Shown piece by piece: positions 15,826 to 24,778 of a stretch of DNA of 64,000 bases. The DNA is from CAZICM01 sp964537685. Its GTDB lineage: Bacteria > Myxococcota_A > Polyangia > Polyangiales > Polyangiaceae. Positions within the stretch are counted from its first letter, which is position 1. Every line of letters starts with the position of its first letter. A program made the translations under genes and the position numbers. The notes beneath the pieces are model-generated. The model did not search any database and had not been told where the DNA came from. It was given only the letters and a program-made list of their open reading frames with translations. The DNA is taken from assembly GCA_964537685.1 (NCBI GenBank), contig CAZICM010000041.1, positions 18,340 through 82,339 on the forward strand, written 5' to 3'.

Positions 15826-16997
15826 CAGGGGGAACCTTCGGGCCGGATTAAGAGCGACATGCCAAGAACAAGGGCGGAGCCGATTTGGGCGTCGAGAAGC
15901 AATCCAATATGGGGATTCAAGTAAAGCCGGCTGAGAGATCCCAGATGTCCAAGCGGGCCGCCTCCAACGTTGTTCGATGGGAATCCAGCCGCGAATCCAT
16001 CGTGCCGGTGGTCGTAATAGAGCATCGTTTCGCCCCGGGGAAATCCGCTGTGCCCGAGATAGATGCCAAAGGCAAAACGGCCCAGCAAAAGTTCGGATTC
16101 GGTGTCGGGCAATGCAAAATAGTGATTGCCTTCCAGAGCTGCGCCGACGGAGATTTCGGCAAAAGAGCCTTGAAGGGTGGGGCCGATATGGCGGAGGTCC
16201 AGTCTTCCGCTTAGGGCGAGTTCCCCAGTGCTAATGGCAAAACCATCGGAGGTATAGCGATGATGGGTGAATGCGGTTTCTATGTCGAAATAGGACCCAT
16301 CGGGAGCCCTCGAGGATGGGGATGTTTTGGATGAAGGCGTCGGACCGAAGAAGCGAAAACCACCGAGTGCTCGAAAGCGGGTGTTTTGATCATCGAGGGC
16401 AAACCATGCCGATTGCTCGAGATGCAGCGAGCGATAGCGCACATCGAAGCCTTGGACCATGAAGGCGCGGAATCGAAATACCGGATTGTTGATGTACCGG
16501 AAGCCCAATTGAGCTTCAAACCAAGGCGGTTTAAAGAAAGGCGATCCCGTACCCTGAGCGGGGGCGATAACGCCGTAGAGATCGGCCAAGGCGGAAACCG
16601 TGAATAAGCCTGTGCCAATGATGGTGGTGTGAATGAGCGGGCCAATCAGTCTGCGGGTCGCGCCAAGGCCCGCGATTCCTGCAACGCCTGCGAGCATCAT
16701 GCCGAAGCCCATGCCTTCCATGGCGAGAAGGCGCCGGGCTGTTTGAGGCTGCTGCGCGATGAAATGGCCTGTTCCGTGCACCAGGAGGCCGGGAAATAAA
16801 GAGCCGGCCGTCGCAAGGATGCGGCGTGGTGTTCCGATAGACGGCGGTGGTGGTTGAAGGTTTAACGCGGCAGAGGATGAAGCCGCGGCGGCGGGCTGGG
16901 GGGAAGTGGGGTTGTTGGGAGAGGCGTTTGCGTTCGGTGCCGCGCTGAGAAGAAAGGCGGCGAAAGTGCTCTGAAGAAAGAGAAATTCGAACTTCAA
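15825..16997 (-). CDS. Predicted outer-membrane beta-barrel-like protein (hypothetical)
   Basis: 390-aa exported protein with a signal peptide ending near ANAS and a Pro/Ala-rich linker. Residues about 55-150 contain helical, partly hydrophobic stretches (RRILATAGSLFPGLLVHG, and GMMLAGVAGIAGLGATRRLIG). From about residue 165 the sequence alternates short beta-strands with aromatic residues (FEAQLGFRYI, FDVRYRSLHLEQSAW, FRALGGFRFFG, GLLLDAQIG), ending with strand LVLGMSLLIRP, which fits an outer-membrane beta-barrel. I cannot assign it to a named family. The gene ends with a one-nt TGATG overlap with the metallophosphoesterase lipoprotein, so the two products probably work together in the cell envelope. 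It starts 33 nt downstream of the DUF262-like gene stop. Confidence 0.72.
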   Translation of the reverse strand: MKFEFLFLQSTFAAFLLSAAPNANASPNNPTSPQPAAAASSSAALNLQPPPPSIGTPRRILATAGSLFPGLLVHGTGHFIAQQPQTARRLLAMEGMGFGMMLAGVAGIAGLGATRRLIGPLIHTTIIGTGLFTVSALADLYGVIAPAQGTGSPFFKPPWFEAQLGFRYINNPVFRFRAFMVQGFDVRYRSLHLEQSAWFALDDQNTRFRALGGFRFFGPTPSSKTSPSSRAPDGSYFDIETAFTHHRYTSDGFAISTGELALSGRLDLRHIGPTLQGSFAEISVGAALEGNHYFALPDTESELLLGRFAFGIYLGHSGFPRGETMLYYDHRHDGFAAGFPSNNVGGGPLGHLGSLSRLYLNPHIGLLLDAQIGSALVLGMSLLIRPEGSP

Positions 16998-17029
16998 AGG
17001 CCGTTCTTTCGCCGCCTATCACGGCATGA

Positions 17030-19396
17030 TCAGTCGACGCCCCACTCGGCTTGCTTCTGGAAGTATTCCGCAACCATACCCTTTAGCGCCTGCTCGCGCA
17101 GGGTCAGGAAGGCGTCGTTATTGCCCGCCTTCAGGGCTTGTTGCGCTTCCAGCGTGATGCCATGGGACTTCAGCACGGCTTCGCTCGTCGCATTGCTCAG
17201 GGCTTCCAGCAGCTTCGGAGGCGAAAGCCGGGGATGCAGAATGCGGTTCGAAAGCCCGCGCATTCCCTTCACCGATGCCTGCGTGCCCGCGAAGATGGTC
17301 GGCACTTTGATTTCGGTGAACGCCGCAAAGACCGAATTCAATTGAACCGCTTCGTTCTTGGTCAGATCCATCGGCTTCAATGAAGCCAGCGCGCAGCATT
17401 GAAGACGGCTGCGGATATGACCGAGATTGAAGTTGTCGAGATCCATCACCTCGGGAGCGGCCTGCGTGGCCACCAGCTTCAGCATGCGCTGCGCCGAGCC
17501 CGTTTCATCGCCTTCCGTAATGCAATTCAGGTGCTTGTCCAGCGCCGCGGAGAAACCCTTGTGGGGCTCGCCCAGCACTTTGCGCCACAACCAGCGGCGG
17601 AGAAGCGTTCGGCTCTGATCGCCCGCGCCGGGGAAGACGTGGAAGAAGCGGCACACCACCGCCAATACGAGATTGTTGGCAAGCAATTTGATGTGGCCAA
17701 CCGCGGCTTCATTCTGCAAGAAGGCAAATGCCTTGCGCACAGATTGATCCGTTGTGATTAGCGCATTCGCCAATTCAGCGGGCGAGAGCGTGGTTTTGGG
17801 ATCGGCATGGGCCGGCAGCCGGTTGACAGCCTGGAGAATGTACAGCGTCTCGGTTTCGGGGATGGTTCCAAAACCAAGCGTGGACAAGTTCTGCGCAAGC
17901 TGACGCACGTCTTGAGGCGCTTGAAGCGGTGCAGCCGGTGCTGCGGGCTTTGCCGCGGCGGCCTTCTTTGCAGCCGGCGCTTTCTTCGCTGCGGGGGCCT
18001 TGGGAGCCTTTGCCGCAGGTGCCGCTTTGGGGGCCTTGGGGGCTTTGGGAGCCTTGGGAGCCTTTGCGGCCGGTGCTTTCTTTGCGGCCGGTCCACGCTT
18101 CCCAGCAGGTTTCGCCGCAGGAGCCGCGGGGGCCGCTGCGGGAGCGGCAGCCGTTGCGGGGGCTTCCGGAGCTTTAGCGGCTTCGGGAGCTGCTGGGGCC
18201 ACAGGAGCTGCCGGAGCTGCCACCGGAGCGGGCGCTGCCACCGGAGCGGGAGCCGCCGCCGGAGCGGGCGTTGCGGCCGGAGCGGGCGTTGCCGCAGCCG
18301 TCTTCTTCGCATTCTTCCTGGGAGCTTTTGCTACAGGCGCAGGCTTCGCCTTGGGCTTGGGACCGGGCTTCTTCCTTTGCTTGACAACAGGAGCAGCCGG
18401 CGCCGCCGTTGCAGCGGGGGCAGCGGGCGCAGCAGGAGCAGCGGCCGGCGCGGGAGCGGCAGCAGGAGCAGCCGGCGCGGGAGCGGCAGCAGGAGCGGGA
18501 GCAGCGGCCGGCGCTTCAGCGGGCTTCGCTTCAGGCGCTTTTGCGGGCTCGGCTGCCTTCGGAGCTTCAGCGGGCTTAACTTCAGCCGCCTTTGCCGCCT
18601 TCTTTGCGGCCGGACCTTTCTTTGCCGTTTTCTTTGCAGCCGGACCACGCTTCCCGGCCGGTTTTGCGGCGGGCGCGGGAGCGGCAGCGGCAGCGGCAGC
18701 AGGAGCCGCGGCGGCAGGAGCAGCGGCGACGGGAGCGGGAGCAGGGGCGGCAGCAGGAGCTCCACCGGGCTGAACACGCGAGCGAATGCTCTGAACCGTC
18801 GCATTGTCATCGGTCTTGACAACGTAAGCCGCAAACTCGTACTCGCGGATACGCTTGCCAATCTCGATAGCCCGGCGGATCACCTCGGGCTGCAGGCTTG
18901 ACGTGGCATTGGAAAGCCAGCCGAGCAGCGCATTGGCGTCCAAGAGGCGCGAAAGCGGAAGCTTCAGAGAAGAGCTTGCCGCAGAGGCGCTCTCGTAGGT
19001 GAACGCTTCTTTGTCCAAATCGAACGCCAAAGTCCGGCCGGCGTCTTGCGCCGAGCCCAACAAGGCATCGAGAACAGTGTTCAGCCGTTCATGACCGTCA
19101 ACGACCAGCAAAGCATCGGCGCGAGCCGCGAGCTGTGTTCGCTGACCGCCAAGTTCGGCTGTCTGAGCGGGCGCCGCACCGGTTCGCAGGACGAGCGTTC
19201 CGATGGGATACCCTCGATAAATGCTATCCAGGAGCTCTAGACGGGCGCTGTCGGTCCACGGTGACGCCTTTTGGGGGCGTGGAATTCGCAGAGCGCCCTC
19301 TTGGGCGAGCCGGAGTAGTGTTTCGAGAGCAAAAGCCTTGATCTCAGGTCGGTTAGAAAGTTTAGGTGCCATTTCTTTCGGAGGGTTAGCCGTCAT
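17030..19396 (-). CDS. DUF262/GmrSD-like protein interrupted by a histone-H1-like Ala/Pro/Lys-rich segment
   Basis: 788-aa protein. Residues about 15-208 match the N-terminal DUF262 module: LELLDSIYRGYPIGTLVL, then VVDGHERLNTVLDALLG (the DGQQR-like nucleotide-site motif, here DGHER), FAFDLDKEAFTYE and YEFAAYVVKTDD. At the place where relatives carry the RINxxG loop, about 280 residues of Ala, Pro and Lys intervene (about 209-490), with repeated basic blocks such as KRGPAAKK, KKPGPKPKAK and KAPKAPKAPKA that resemble histone H1 tails and AT-hook cores. The C-terminal helical DUF262 part resumes at DVRQLAQNLSTL, with LLRRWLWRKVLG and SNRILHP, ending LREQALKGMVAEYF. DUF262 proteins such as GmrSD act on modified DNA; DNA binding through the insert is inference. 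No HNH/DUF1524 nuclease is visible. Confidence 0.82.
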   Translation of the reverse strand: MTANPPKEMAPKLSNRPEIKAFALETLLRLAQEGALRIPRPQKASPWTDSARLELLDSIYRGYPIGTLVLRTGAAPAQTAELGGQRTQLAARADALLVVDGHERLNTVLDALLGSAQDAGRTLAFDLDKEAFTYESASAASSSLKLPLSRLLDANALLGWLSNATSSLQPEVIRRAIEIGKRIREYEFAAYVVKTDDNATVQSIRSRVQPGGAPAAAPAPAPVAAAPAAAAPAAAAAAAPAPAAKPAGKRGPAAKKTAKKGPAAKKAAKAAEVKPAEAPKAAEPAKAPEAKPAEAPAAAPAPAAAPAPAAPAAAPAPAAAPAAPAAPAATAAPAAPVVKQRKKPGPKPKAKPAPVAKAPRKNAKKTAAATPAPAATPAPAAAPAPVAAPAPVAAPAAPVAPAAPEAAKAPEAPATAAAPAAAPAAPAAKPAGKRGPAAKKAPAAKAPKAPKAPKAPKAAPAAKAPKAPAAKKAPAAKKAAAAKPAAPAAPLQAPQDVRQLAQNLSTLGFGTIPETETLYILQAVNRLPAHADPKTTLSPAELANALITTDQSVRKAFAFLQNEAAVGHIKLLANNLVLAVVCRFFHVFPGAGDQSRTLLRRWLWRKVLGEPHKGFSAALDKHLNCITEGDETGSAQRMLKLVATQAAPEVMDLDNFNLGHIRSRLQCCALASLKPMDLTKNEAVQLNSVFAAFTEIKVPTIFAGTQASVKGMRGLSNRILHPRLSPPKLLEALSNATSEAVLKSHGITLEAQQALKAGNNDAFLTLREQALKGMVAEYFQKQAEWGVD
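17915..18770 (-). repeat. GC-rich coding repeat region (Ala/Pro/Lys blocks)
   Basis: Low-complexity DNA inside the DUF262-like gene, built of short imperfect repeats that encode APAAAP, KAPKAPK and AAKK blocks. The basic units KRGPAAKK and PAKAPKAPAAK recur in two places, suggesting internal duplication. Long frames on the other strand in this stretch are a by-product of the composition. Confidence 0.85.
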
Positions 19397-19777
19397 GGTT
19401 GTGGACGATACCCTAGATCATCGCTTTGAGTAACGCCATAGGTCCTTGCAAGAAGGATCAAAAAAAAATGTTTTAATAGGTGCTATGATTCTGAAAAATA
19501 ATGGCGAGACGCCGACCTTGCCCCCCAATATGATGATAAAAAACCCTATAAAAAAAGCTAAATGAGCAAACGGTGCCCTGCTGGAATGGGTTGGGAGATT
19601 GGGGCTGACATGAGTAGATATTCTGCATAAAGGGACCTTGTGAAAAGGGCAATCCGAGACCTCGGAAGACGGGCCGCGCATAAATAAAATGAACGACGGT
19701 TGGAGAGAGCATCGGGGGCCTGTTGTGTCTCTCGCACGAAACAAAACAGCCTTGCGCTTGGGAGCTACAAAACGGCA

Positions 19778-19818
19778 TTCGCGAGTGGGTGTGAGCGTGT
19801 CGCGAAAAGGCTTTTTTT
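19778..19818 (+). terminator. Possible rho-independent terminator
   Basis: TTCGCGA (19778-19784) and TCGCGAA (19800-19806) form a perfect seven-bp stem with a 15-nt loop, followed by AAGGC and seven T. The loop is long and the T-run is set back by five nt, so it is weaker than a classic terminator. It would end a plus-strand transcript beginning inside the intergenic region, where no protein gene is seen. Confidence 0.4.
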
Positions 19819-19980
19819 ATGGGGATCGGTTGCTTAACAGATGATCAGGGAGGCACATTAGATGCTGTGTCGTGTGCGTACCTCTACATCATGTAAACGT
19901 AATGTGTTGTCACTGCAGGCATGCGTTCATCCAGCTTGCACCACACTGCGGCAAGGGAGCGCGCGCTGTTTAAATACAGT

Positions 19981-20038
19981 GCAGATCCAGCATCGAAATC
20001 CGGCCCATTGAGCGATTTGCCCAGGCAACTGGATCTGC
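19981..20038. repeat. Ten-bp inverted repeat (possible operator or RNA stem)
   Basis: GCAGATCCAG at 19981-19990 is repeated in inverted form as CTGGATCTGC at 20029-20038, perfect over ten bp with 38 nt between. It lies about 290 nt upstream of the lipoprotein start at 20332. It could be a two-site operator or the base of a structured 5' leader; sequence alone does not decide. Confidence 0.4.
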
Positions 20039-20331
20039 CGAGCGGCGTGCCGTGCGTCCCTCCCCCACATCACACGCGGACAGATCGCCGCACAGGTTTG
20101 CCTTCATACCCTTCAAGAAACAACCAGCGCTCAAGGCGCTCTTCGGCGCGCGTTCTATGGCTTGAAAGAGGCTTTTTTCAGGCGTTTCGCTGACAACGGC
20201 GCCTATCGGTTCGAGACAGCGTCCGGGCTTCGGCGCGCCTCGCTGAACACCGCGCATCTGCATAATGCCGAAGCTGCGCCATGCGAATCAGCCTGTTGAA
20301 CCGGACTCCGTGTCCAGGCATAAGCAATCTC

Positions 20332-21825
20332 ATGATCGATCGAGCTGTGCGGGCAGTTTCGTGCCTGTTTCTGATGCTTCTGCAAGGCGCATGCGGAAGC
20401 GCGCACGAGCGCCCTCAATTCGCGCAGCACACACCTTCTCCACATCAGGCATTGCTCGGCACTGCCCATCCCTACACCTTGGAAAGCGCAGCCTGGGACG
20501 GAAGCTATATCGTCCTCTGCCAAGCCCGCCGGGATACCAATAAAGACGGCCAAATCAAAGTCTCGCTGGGCTTACACGGAGACACCTACGGCGATCAGTT
20601 GGAGCCCTATTTCATTCGAAAGAGCGGTCCGGGAGATCGCTTCGATGAGCTCATTGCCATCGGCGATCGCGATCGCTTTCTAATCGCCGTTCAAAGGCCG
20701 GATTTAAGGCTCATTGACACACACACGGGCGATTCGGCGATCTTGAGGGATGCCGATGTGGATAACCGCGTGAAGGAAGCTCGCCTGCTTGATCCCAAAC
20801 CCTCGGCACAGGCTGTGTTCGGCGTGCGCGGTGGGAAAATCGCCTATAAAAAGCGCAACACCGAACAGATCGTCATTGGCATTGTCGATCTAAACACGCG
20901 CGAGGAAAAAGAAATCAGCGCGGGTCCCGGGGCGCTGGGCTCTTTTTTCTTCGATGCTTCTGAGCAGTGGCTCATCGTCGAGAAAGTCACCGAGGACACC
21001 AACAAAAACGGCCGAATCGAATTCCCCGCGAACTGGACGACCCTAGCACCCGACGCATGCCGCGGCCCTGTTTCGAGTTTTAGTGTGAGGCCCGGCCGGG
21101 GCGATGCGATCACGTTCTGGGCGCTATCCATTCAAAGCGGACAGCTCACCCAAACGCCGGAAGGCTGGGTCGACATGCTCGGCGAGCACATGCTGATCCG
21201 CAAACCCGATGACACATTGGCGGCGATCGCGTCCGATGGCACAGAAACCATCCTTGCGGGCCCCGAATGCGGAGCCCGTATCCGCTGGGCCGCGGACAAC
21301 CCTCGACGCCTTCTTCTGGCCTGCAAAAAGACAAGCGAGCTTGTGTTCATCACCCCCGGCGGCACGCAGGTTTTAAAACAGCTTAAGCATGCGTCTCGTA
21401 GCGATGTGCTTCGTTGGCAACAAGGACCTCTCATTCGTTTGGAAGACAACGGCCTCGAGTTCTTGATCGACATCGAGAAGGGTCGGGTCCTTGAATTTTC
21501 GCCCGGTGAATACGCAGTTACGACTCATGACAAACACGTCCTCGTGATGTCGAAACAAAGCCTTGTGCTGATGGATGCAGAAACACAAACCCGCACACCC
21601 TTGCCTCTATCCAATCTTCCGAAGGACACCTACATGGAATGGAAAAGCGGCCCGATGGTGGCCATTGCGGGACATATCATCGATATGCAGCAAGGCCGCA
21701 TCACCGGCCGTTATACAGCGCCCATACTGGGCATCGATTCACAGGGAAGGATCCTAAAAGCGGCGAATATTTTTGTATCGGGCTTCGAGCTTCCCCGAGG
21801 GCCGCTCTTTTGGGAAAAGCCTTAA
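20332..21825 (+). CDS. Beta-propeller-like lipoprotein with EF-hand-type calcium loops
   Basis: Exported lipoprotein of 497 aa from the ATG at 20332, which gives a clean signal peptide ending in lipobox LQGAC; an in-frame ATG at 20281 would add 17 residues before it. Two DxNxDGxI-type loops, DTNKDGQIKVSL and DTNKNGRIEF, look like EF-hand or dockerin calcium sites embedded in a protein otherwise made of repeated beta-strands (for example RFLIAVQRPDLRLIDTHTG, KRNTEQIVIGIVDLNTRE, ADNPRRLLLACKKTSELVFI), consistent with a beta-propeller. Calcium-stabilised ligand binding at the cell surface is a reasonable guess. I know no named relative. The codon choice is somewhat different from the 5' third of the window (more C/A-ending codons), but not enough to claim transfer. 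Confidence 0.75.
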   Translation: MIDRAVRAVSCLFLMLLQGACGSAHERPQFAQHTPSPHQALLGTAHPYTLESAAWDGSYIVLCQARRDTNKDGQIKVSLGLHGDTYGDQLEPYFIRKSGPGDRFDELIAIGDRDRFLIAVQRPDLRLIDTHTGDSAILRDADVDNRVKEARLLDPKPSAQAVFGVRGGKIAYKKRNTEQIVIGIVDLNTREEKEISAGPGALGSFFFDASEQWLIVEKVTEDTNKNGRIEFPANWTTLAPDACRGPVSSFSVRPGRGDAITFWALSIQSGQLTQTPEGWVDMLGEHMLIRKPDDTLAAIASDGTETILAGPECGARIRWAADNPRRLLLACKKTSELVFITPGGTQVLKQLKHASRSDVLRWQQGPLIRLEDNGLEFLIDIEKGRVLEFSPGEYAVTTHDKHVLVMSKQSLVLMDAETQTRTPLPLSNLPKDTYMEWKSGPMVAIAGHIIDMQQGRITGRYTAPILGIDSQGRILKAANIFVSGFELPRGPLFWEKP

Positions 21826-21849
21826 TTTAAAGCTGTTTGGTGATGCGCT

Positions 21850-22485
21850 CTAGCGCGTAACCCAGCGCAAAACAGCTTGCCGCCCCTGACCTCCAACCGT
21901 GGCCAAGTGGATCCAAAGAATCGCTAGATTCTCCAGCACCGCGGCATTGCGCAAAGGCCCCGCATCAATGGGCCTAAAACCACTGCTCGACGCGATCTCT
22001 GCCACTGCATTTTTCGCATCTTTGTCGTCGCCCGCCATCATCACATCCGCCGGTGCGCCGCCTACCTCGGGATTGGCATGAATCTCGGCGCCGAAACTAT
22101 TAAAAGCCTTCACAACCCGGGCTTTGGGACACGCATGCGCAAGCGCCGCAGTCATCGAACCCTCGGCGGGCGGATTCCACACCGGCCCCTGCTCCCACCG
22201 GACCGGATTCACACAATCCACAAGCACCTTCCCGCTCAAGTCGCCCAGCGTTCCCGCCGCGCTTACGGCCGCCTGCGCGGGCACCGCCAAGAAAATGACA
22301 TCCGCGCCCGCCGCCGCCTCCGCGCCCGCTGCAGCCCGCGCATTCGGCCCTGCGGACTTCAGCAAATCGGCGATCTCCTCCGGCCTCCTCGTCCCAAACA
22401 CCACCGAATGCCCGGCTTGAGCAAAACGCGCACCTAAAGCGCCGCCCACCTTGCCCGTTCCAATCACAGCGATCTTCATGACCAT
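21850..22485 (-). CDS. F420-dependent NADP oxidoreductase-like (NADPH-dependent reductase) protein
   Basis: 211-aa Rossmann-fold protein. The N terminus MKIAVIGTGKVGGALG has the GxGxxG dinucleotide site, followed by GHSVVFGTRRPEE (where an Arg pair at the end of strand two favours NADPH) and VIFLAVPAQAA, and then VLVDCVNPV and VVKAFNSFGAE, all features of the NADP oxidoreductase/F420-dependent family (COG2085). It probably reduces or oxidises a small substrate using NADPH; true F420 use cannot be inferred, as no F420 biosynthesis gene is in the window. The ATG at 22485 is followed by an in-frame ATG two codons later, either of which could be used. Divergent from the GST gene. Confidence 0.87.
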   Translation of the reverse strand: MVMKIAVIGTGKVGGALGARFAQAGHSVVFGTRRPEEIADLLKSAGPNARAAAGAEAAAGADVIFLAVPAQAAVSAAGTLGDLSGKVLVDCVNPVRWEQGPVWNPPAEGSMTAALAHACPKARVVKAFNSFGAEIHANPEVGGAPADVMMAGDDKDAKNAVAEIASSSGFRPIDAGPLRNAAVLENLAILWIHLATVGGQGRQAVLRWVTR

Positions 22486-22699
22486 TCGCTCCTAAATCCG
22501 TCTCAACCCCCGGTTCTCGATTGATCCCCGTGCACCACCATATCGGAGCCCGTTCGATGTTTCGCAAGACCAATTCCATGCAAGACTCGATTGCAGCGCG
22601 TGCAACAATCCGATCGGACTCGCCCCGCTTCCTGCATCCTGAAAACCAAACTGTTCAACGCTTTGTTTTTGGTTTAATTCACCAAGCGAGGAGCAGCGC

Positions 22700-23341
22700 A
22701 TGTACACCCTTCTGTACAATCCAGGCTGTGGATCAGCCATCATTGAAGCCGCCTTCGAGTGGACCGGATTGCCCTATCAAATGGAAGAAGTGGAGCCCTG
22801 GAAAGCCGGACCCACCCACGAACGCCTGCGTTCTGTCAACCCCTTAATGCAGGTGCCCACCCTTATCCTACCCGACCAATCCATCATGACCGAAAGCGCC
22901 GCGATGATCCTTCATCTCCACGACCGCGCGCCTCATGCCGGCCTCGTACCCGACGTTCACGACGTACGCCGCCCCGCCTTCTTACGCTGGCTCATTTTCC
23001 TCGTCGCCGCGGTGTACCCCACCTTCACCTACGGCGATGTGCCCTCCCGCTATGTCAGCGGCGAAGAAGCCAAAAAAGAACTGCGGGAGTGCACCGACGC
23101 CCAGCGCATCGAACTCTACAAACAGCTTGAAGAAGCGGCGCACACTCCATGGTTTCTCGGAGAAAAACCGAGCGCAATCGATTTATACCTCGCCGTCATG
23201 ACCCGCTGGCGCCCAGGCCGCGCCTTCTTTGAGCGAGAATTTCAACGTATTACATCCATTGCTCATGCAATTGAACGGGATGATCGTTTCGCGCCTGTCT
23301 TCGAGAGGAATTTTCCCGCCCAAACACCTGAAGAGGCATAG
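22700..23341 (+). CDS. Glutathione S-transferase family protein
   Basis: 213-aa cytosolic protein with a thioredoxin-like N-terminal domain, where NPGCGSA sits at the active-site position and VPTLILPDQSIMTESAAMILHL carries the cis-Pro and the Glu-Ser glutathione-contact motif, followed by an all-helical C-terminal domain with SAIDLYLAVMTRW. It may conjugate glutathione or act as a glutathione-dependent reductase through the Cys; many beta- and xi-like bacterial GSTs use Cys. A GAGGAG eleven nt before the ATG supports the start. A second, unrelated-looking GST gene is present at 40319-41038. The stop codon lies in an AT-rich hairpin shared with the convergent DUF6786 gene. Confidence 0.87.
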   Translation: MYTLLYNPGCGSAIIEAAFEWTGLPYQMEEVEPWKAGPTHERLRSVNPLMQVPTLILPDQSIMTESAAMILHLHDRAPHAGLVPDVHDVRRPAFLRWLIFLVAAVYPTFTYGDVPSRYVSGEEAKKELRECTDAQRIELYKQLEEAAHTPWFLGEKPSAIDLYLAVMTRWRPGRAFFEREFQRITSIAHAIERDDRFAPVFERNFPAQTPEEA

Positions 23342-23363
23342 TTTTATCGCATTGACAAACTAT
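23338..23363. terminator. AT-rich hairpin between convergent genes
   Basis: ATAGTTT (23338-23344, overlapping the GST stop codon) pairs with AAACTAT (23357-23363) around a 12-nt loop, followed by ACAATAAAATTTAAAATG. The whole 23338-23390 stretch is very AT-rich against its surroundings. It could end transcription from both sides, but the stem is AT-only and weak. Confidence 0.35.
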
Positions 23364-23390
23364 ACAATAAAATTTAAAATGAAATCAAAA

Positions 23391-24734
23391 TCAAGGATTA
23401 GAAAAGGCTGAAAGCCCGGCGCCGAGCACGGCTTTGGCAATCCCATCGAGTTCTTTTTCATCGCCCACGAAATGAAACGTCCTATGCGAATGCGTCAGCG
23501 TCTCGCCCGGCTTTAGAGCGGCGCCCGGCGAACTCGTCTCCATTTCATAAAAGCCGCCCAGCGCAGGCTTCCCCGGCTCGGTCGGGCCATCGTTATAGCT
23601 ATTGATCACATCCCCCTCGAAAGGATTCTTCTGCGTCTCCCACATACTATTCACATAACGCCCGCCCGCCTTGGGTTTGTCATATTGAACAATCGTCAGC
23701 AGCTTATCCGAGGCGCTATAGCTACCCAGCACATTCTTCGCCCGCTCCGGCGTCAAACCAATTTTGCTCCTCAGCGAACCATCGCAGCGGAACACCAAAA
23801 ACCCTTCCTTTTCATTCACGCGCAGCCGGTCCGCGGGCACCTTCCCAAAATAACTATCATTTACGATCGGCCCTTTTGCATTTTGATTGAATGGCACGAG
23901 CACATGCATATCGGAAGCCGGCGGAAACATCGCTAAAATCCAAACGGATACCAGCCCACTCTTTTCATTCCAAGCCTGCTTCCCCGTATTTTTAATTTTA
24001 TTATCGCTCTCAAAGGCGACCCATTTCACCAAAGCGGCAAGCGAAGAAATACCCAAACGCTTTTCCAAATCCGCCTTGGCAATCAGTCCCACCCTCCGGC
24101 TGACCTCCATATCGAATTTCGTCCCGGAATGATTGCTCACCTGCATCGAACGCTGAAACGTCACACCCGCCGCATCCTTGGACGACACGGCCCACTCGCC
24201 CTCCTGAAACCCCGAAGGCGTCTGCCAATGCGTAAATTCAAAAGGCTTTCCAGGCGGAAAATACAATCCAAATTGACCGCCCTCCGGCCCAAGCCAAAAA
24301 CGATCCTCACCGCCATAATTATCAAATTGAGTGCCTGTTTTATTGTATTCAATAAAACCCCGGTTCACCCAGCCCAGGCTCCGCCCTTCCTTGGAGACGG
24401 CACTCGTCATCACCCTTCCCTGATATTTAGCCGAAACCAGAACCCGGCCGCCCTCTGGGCTTTCCAGAACGAGGACATCGCCAAAACGCTTTAAAAACGC
24501 GAGATCTTCATCAAAGGAGGCAGGCATTTTCTTTGGAGCTTCCGCTTGGGTTTGGGGTTTGCTTTGCGCGGCCTCCGACTCCGGTGCCGCCACCGACGAA
24601 GCCGCGGACACGGGCCGCGGGCTTGATGACGTACCTGTTATCGGCGCCTTTGGCTGCCCGGTTTGAGACTCCGGAGAATTACCGCAGGAAAGAAGAGCGA
24701 ACAGAGCGAGCGGCCATAACGATCGGGTGCGCAT
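23391..24734 (-). CDS. DUF6786-type lipoprotein of a sugar-utilisation operon
   Basis: 447-aa exported lipoprotein: signal peptide with lipobox LLSC, a Ser/Pro/Glu-rich spacer to about residue 70, then a large beta-rich domain with the blocks VLVSAKYQGRVMTSA, WVNRGFIEY, NYGGEDRFWLGPEGGQFGLYF and KTGRYVN-like KAGGRYVNSMW characteristic of DUF6786 proteins, which share a galactose-mutarotase/epimerase-like look and are often next to sugar transport genes. Catalytic residues cannot be assigned with certainty; His near the C terminus (LTHSHRTFHF) may be relevant. It is the last gene of the pentulose kinase/RbsABC-like operon, 44 nt after the permease, so a role in binding or converting the imported sugar is a sensible inference. 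It converges on the GST gene. Confidence 0.78.
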   Translation of the reverse strand: MRTRSLWPLALFALLSCGNSPESQTGQPKAPITGTSSSPRPVSAASSVAAPESEAAQSKPQTQAEAPKKMPASFDEDLAFLKRFGDVLVLESPEGGRVLVSAKYQGRVMTSAVSKEGRSLGWVNRGFIEYNKTGTQFDNYGGEDRFWLGPEGGQFGLYFPPGKPFEFTHWQTPSGFQEGEWAVSSKDAAGVTFQRSMQVSNHSGTKFDMEVSRRVGLIAKADLEKRLGISSLAALVKWVAFESDNKIKNTGKQAWNEKSGLVSVWILAMFPPASDMHVLVPFNQNAKGPIVNDSYFGKVPADRLRVNEKEGFLVFRCDGSLRSKIGLTPERAKNVLGSYSASDKLLTIVQYDKPKAGGRYVNSMWETQKNPFEGDVINSYNDGPTEPGKPALGGFYEMETSSPGAALKPGETLTHSHRTFHFVGDEKELDGIAKAVLGAGLSAFSNP

Positions 24735-24778
24735 ACGCTCTGCCTATCGCAAACACAAGGCAAAAACAATCAATTCGT

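Larger units (their letters stand above)
19397..20331. other. 0.9-kb divergent intergenic region without a supported gene
   Basis: Space between the DUF262-like gene (minus) and the propeller lipoprotein (plus). The left half is AT-richer than its surroundings, with A and T runs near 19458-19475 and 19536-19560. It contains a terminator-like hairpin at 19778-19818 and a ten-bp inverted repeat at 19981-20038, described separately. Short open frames are present on both strands but have neither ribosome binding sites nor recognisable products. A small RNA is possible. Confidence 0.55.

Noticed and set aside
17758..18901. Long open frames on both strands inside the Ala/Pro/Lys region
   Set aside because: They arise from the GC-rich repeat composition; only the minus-strand DUF262 frame has flanking domains.
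19440..19470. Hairpin TCCTT-GCAAG-AAGGA followed by nine A as a terminator
   Set aside because: The run is A on the plus strand and, read on the minus strand, precedes the stem rather than following it, so it does not fit a terminator on either strand.
22643..22675. AAACCAAA/TTTGGTTT hairpin upstream of the GST gene as a riboswitch
   Set aside because: Stem of eight A-rich pairs with a 17-nt loop and no known motif.
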